This document shows, piece by piece, positions 61,791-64,000 of a DNA stretch of 64,000 bases. The notes below the pieces were generated by a model. The model ran no database searches. It worked only from the letters and a program-made list of their open reading frames with translations, and was not told the DNA's origin. The stretch is taken from NCBI GenBank assembly GCA_018398805.1, contig JAGFBZ010002268.1, positions 744,001 through 808,000 of the forward strand, written 5' to 3'. The DNA is from Hirundichthys speculiger (lineage: Eukaryota > Chordata > Actinopteri > Beloniformes > Exocoetidae). A program made the position numbers and the translations under genes. Within the stretch, counting starts at the first letter, position 1. Every line of letters starts with the position of its first letter.

Positions 61791-62070
61791 AATGAAATAT
61801 ATCACTGAACCTCTTGGTAAACCTTTTGCTATGATGGTAGCATAAACCTAAAAAATATTTGATTTATGACTTTGCATCATTGTACCCTCAAACATATGTA
61901 TGTAAGTCAACTAGGCCTACAGTGGACATTAATGGTCTCCCATACCATCACAAATGCTCCCTTTCGCACCTCGAGCAGGCTGGATGGTTGTTCACATTTT
62001 GGCTGACAGAACCACAAGTTCAATCAGTTATCCGACAGTCACATGGACCCACCAGTGACCCACCATCAGT

Positions 62071-62226
62071 CAACTCAAAACATTTGAGTTCAGTCAACTC
62101 AAAACTTTTGAGTTGAGTTTACTCAAAAGTTTTGAGTAAACTCAACTCAAAAGTTTTGAGTTAACTCAACTCAAAATTTTTGAGTACACTCAACTCAAAA
62201 GTTTTGAGTAAACTCAACTCAAAACT
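62071..62226. repeat. palindromic mini-array, core CTCAAAASTTTTGAG
   Basis: Six copies of a 15-bp self-complementary core (CTCAAAAGTTTTGAG and variants with ACAT, ACTT or ATTT centres), spaced about 24-30 bp and separated by TAAACTCAA/TTAACTCAA linkers. Neighbouring units are also inverted relative to each other, so the block can fold in several ways. Confidence 0.85.
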
Positions 62227-62799
62227 GGGACTTTCCCTAATGCTAAGCACACTTCTGTGGAGAGTATACATGATTCTTAAACGTCTATTGGCTGTTGAAA
62301 TCTGACAGAGTGGCGCAGCAGCAGCGTGTTGGGCCCATAACTCAGAAGTTGATGGATAGAAACTAGCCTCTGCTAGGTGTTGTTTTTTTTTTTTAACTGA
62401 AAGAAAATTTTTTAAGTTCAATCAACTCTTAACCCATAACCCAGAGGCTGACGGATCGAAACCATCCTATGCAAATTTTTTAACTCGATTTGTCCCGTAT
62501 TTTCATTAACGTCCCATACACACATCTGTCACACACACATCAACACTAAATTTAACAATAATGAACAAAACAAAATACAGGAAACATTAAGGCCAGCAAA
62601 ATCTTTGTGGTGGGACAATAGGACCTGCTGCGCTCTGTGCCCATATCTTTATATGTGTGTGCCAATCATCTTGTCACTCTCAGTGCCTGCCCGAAATTGT
62701 CCTTTATTTTCATGTCTGGAAGGTGGGGGGGGCACCTCAGACGACCTGACGTTCGAGTATAAATCAGGCTTAATGCGCCGAATTTCAAATAGGCCAATC

Positions 62800-62945
62800 A
62801 GCGCGTAGTGTCTGAGACAGCCAGTTCTTTGACCAATTCCTGGACTTCACCCGTTCATGTGCACATTTCTACCGGAGGCGCTTCATCATTAGCGATTACC
62901 TGAATTTGAGGAATTTACCACAGCCAGGAATTGAATCTGTCTCCG
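62800..62945 (+). other. possible leader exon of the downstream transposase-like gene
   Basis: Ends in a consensus donor (GTCTCCG|GTAAGT at 62,945/62,946). A matching acceptor (TGTTTTCACCAG, ends 62,982) would join it in phase to the frame at 62,983. It has a stop upstream in that frame and no ATG, so if it is an exon it is mostly untranslated. Confidence 0.3.
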
Positions 62946-62971
62946 GTAAGTAGGTTATATTAACACATTAA

Positions 62972-64000
62972 ATGTTTTCACCAGTTAAAGATACACATTG
63001 TGAGAGTCCCAATACAAATGCTGCCATACAGGAACAGGCCAGTGTGTCAGATGATGACGCTGTAGGGGATGTGTCTAATTTCCATGACCTGTATTTGAGG
63101 AATATATGCATGTTTTACATGAAACTACAAGGGCAACATCTTCTTCCAATGTCTACCATTCAAACCATTGTTGAAGAAATGCAGAACATACATGAGTTGG
63201 GACAGTCTTTGAATCGACTAAGCTCGCTTCTAAAAGATATGTCCTTGTCAGATGAAGACATTGTAAAAATCAGTGACACAATTAAACAATCTGACGTGTT
63301 TACAGCTTGCCACACAGGGCCTATGAGAAGTGCTTATTCGAGAACCCAGTGTTTTAAAGACATCTTTAAGTATGTGGAGCCCAAAAAAAAAAATCTTGGG
63401 CAGAGATGAGAACAGGACAGAAAGATCTGCCTATTATGTTCCTGTGCTAAAAACCTTAAAGGGTATGCTGGAGTCTGGTTTTTGGCAGGGGCTTTTGTCT
63501 GTGGATCCTCATGTTTCCAAACCAGATGTTCTCTCTGACAGTTGTGATGGTAAGGTGTTTATGTCAAACACTTTTTTTCAGGAAAACCCTAGTTGTCTCA
63601 AACTGGTCTTATACCAGGATGCATTCGAGGTGGTGAACCCATTGGGATCTGCAAAAAAGAAGCACAAAGTTTTGGCTGTGTACTTCTCTCTCCTCAACAT
63701 GCCCCCTCATGTACGATCAAATGTTGATCACATGCAACTGGTTTTATTGTGTACAGAGAAGGATTTTAAGAACTTTGGCCATGACAAGGTTTTTTTCTGA
63801 TCTGCTTACTGATCTTAAAGAACTAGAGGAAAATGGGATAACAGTAGGAGATGAACATGTAGTAAAGGGAGCTCTTTATTGCATTGCTGGGGACAATCTT
63901 GGCTCTCACACCATCGGTGGTTTCACAGAAAATTTTAGTTCATCTCAGTACTTCTGCAGATATTGTCTGATTTCTCGAATTGAATTTCAAGGTGTTGATC
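62972..64000 (+). CDS. CACTA/EnSpm-like transposase-related protein, N-terminal part (runs off window)
   Basis: Frame 62,972-63,390 continues in the next frame after the A-run at about 63,385-63,395, to about 63,790. It then continues after a T-run near 63,796 to the window end. The product resembles a family of vertebrate transposon-derived proteins with the signature YQDAFEVVNPLGSAKKKHK, LAVYFSLLNMPPHVRS, LVLLCTEKDFKNFG, ALYCIAGDNLGSH, IGGFTENFSSS and YFCRYC. I associate that signature with CACTA/EnSpm (tnp2-like) transposases, but this class is from memory and tentative. The two frame breaks are each one surplus base in a homopolymer. The 3' part lies beyond the window. Confidence 0.55.

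Noticed and set aside
62071..62226. CRISPR-like array
   Set aside because: Units are short palindromes with near-identical linkers in vertebrate DNA. There are no unique spacers and no cas genes.

Overview
This window is vertebrate nuclear DNA, almost certainly from a ray-finned (teleost) fish. The genes are split into short GT-AG exons. The protein sequences are vertebrate orthologues. The background is AT-rich and full of teleost-type repeats: Tc1/mariner elements with long terminal inverted repeats, hAT-type MITEs with 8-bp target duplications, L1- and L2-like LINE fragments, a tRNA-derived SINE, microsatellites and homopolymers. Bacterial features such as operons, CRISPR arrays or riboswitches are neither present nor expected.

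Layout. 1-3,600: degraded LINE, hAT MITE and SINE material, then probable 3' UTR. 3,617-13,292 (minus): mfge8, ten coding exons encoding a signal peptide, three EGF domains (RGD in the second) and two discoidin domains. 15,480-30,303 (plus): abhd2, with candidate 5' UTR exons and nine coding exons. 34,683-38,279 (minus): rlbp1 (CRALBP), seven coding exons. The order and orientation mfge8(-) abhd2(+) rlbp1(-) match human 15q26.1, which supports the orthology calls. 39,650-52,055: repeat-rich accessory region with two Tc1-like transposons, a LINE with its reverse transcriptase deleted, common teleost repeats, and one intronless acidic/coiled-coil reading frame of unknown family (46,641-48,740). 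55,938-60,975 (minus): slc39a1 (ZIP1-type zinc transporter), four coding exons. 62,972-64,000 (plus, cut by the window edge): part of a transposase-like protein, tentatively of the CACTA/EnSpm superfamily.

The four conserved genes do not form a pathway. mfge8 encodes a secreted bridge between phosphatidylserine and integrins, abhd2 a membrane serine hydrolase, rlbp1 a retinal carrier of the visual cycle, and slc39a1 a plasma-membrane zinc importer. Their linkage is ancestral synteny plus, for slc39a1, a lineage-specific neighbour relation.

Two observations stand out. (1) Nearly every broken reading frame here, in conserved genes, the unknown gene and several transposons, is displaced by a net +1. 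This includes two sites in mfge8 and one in abhd2. It looks like insertion-biased consensus error rather than gene death. (2) There are several near-perfect short palindromes. The most striking are two back-to-back 59- and 63-bp palindromes at 53,497-53,617, a hairpin pair in a slc39a1 intron (58,584-58,673), and a small palindromic array at 62,071-62,226. No wholly new biological system could be demonstrated. The best candidate for something undescribed is the intronless gene at 46.6-48.7 kb.
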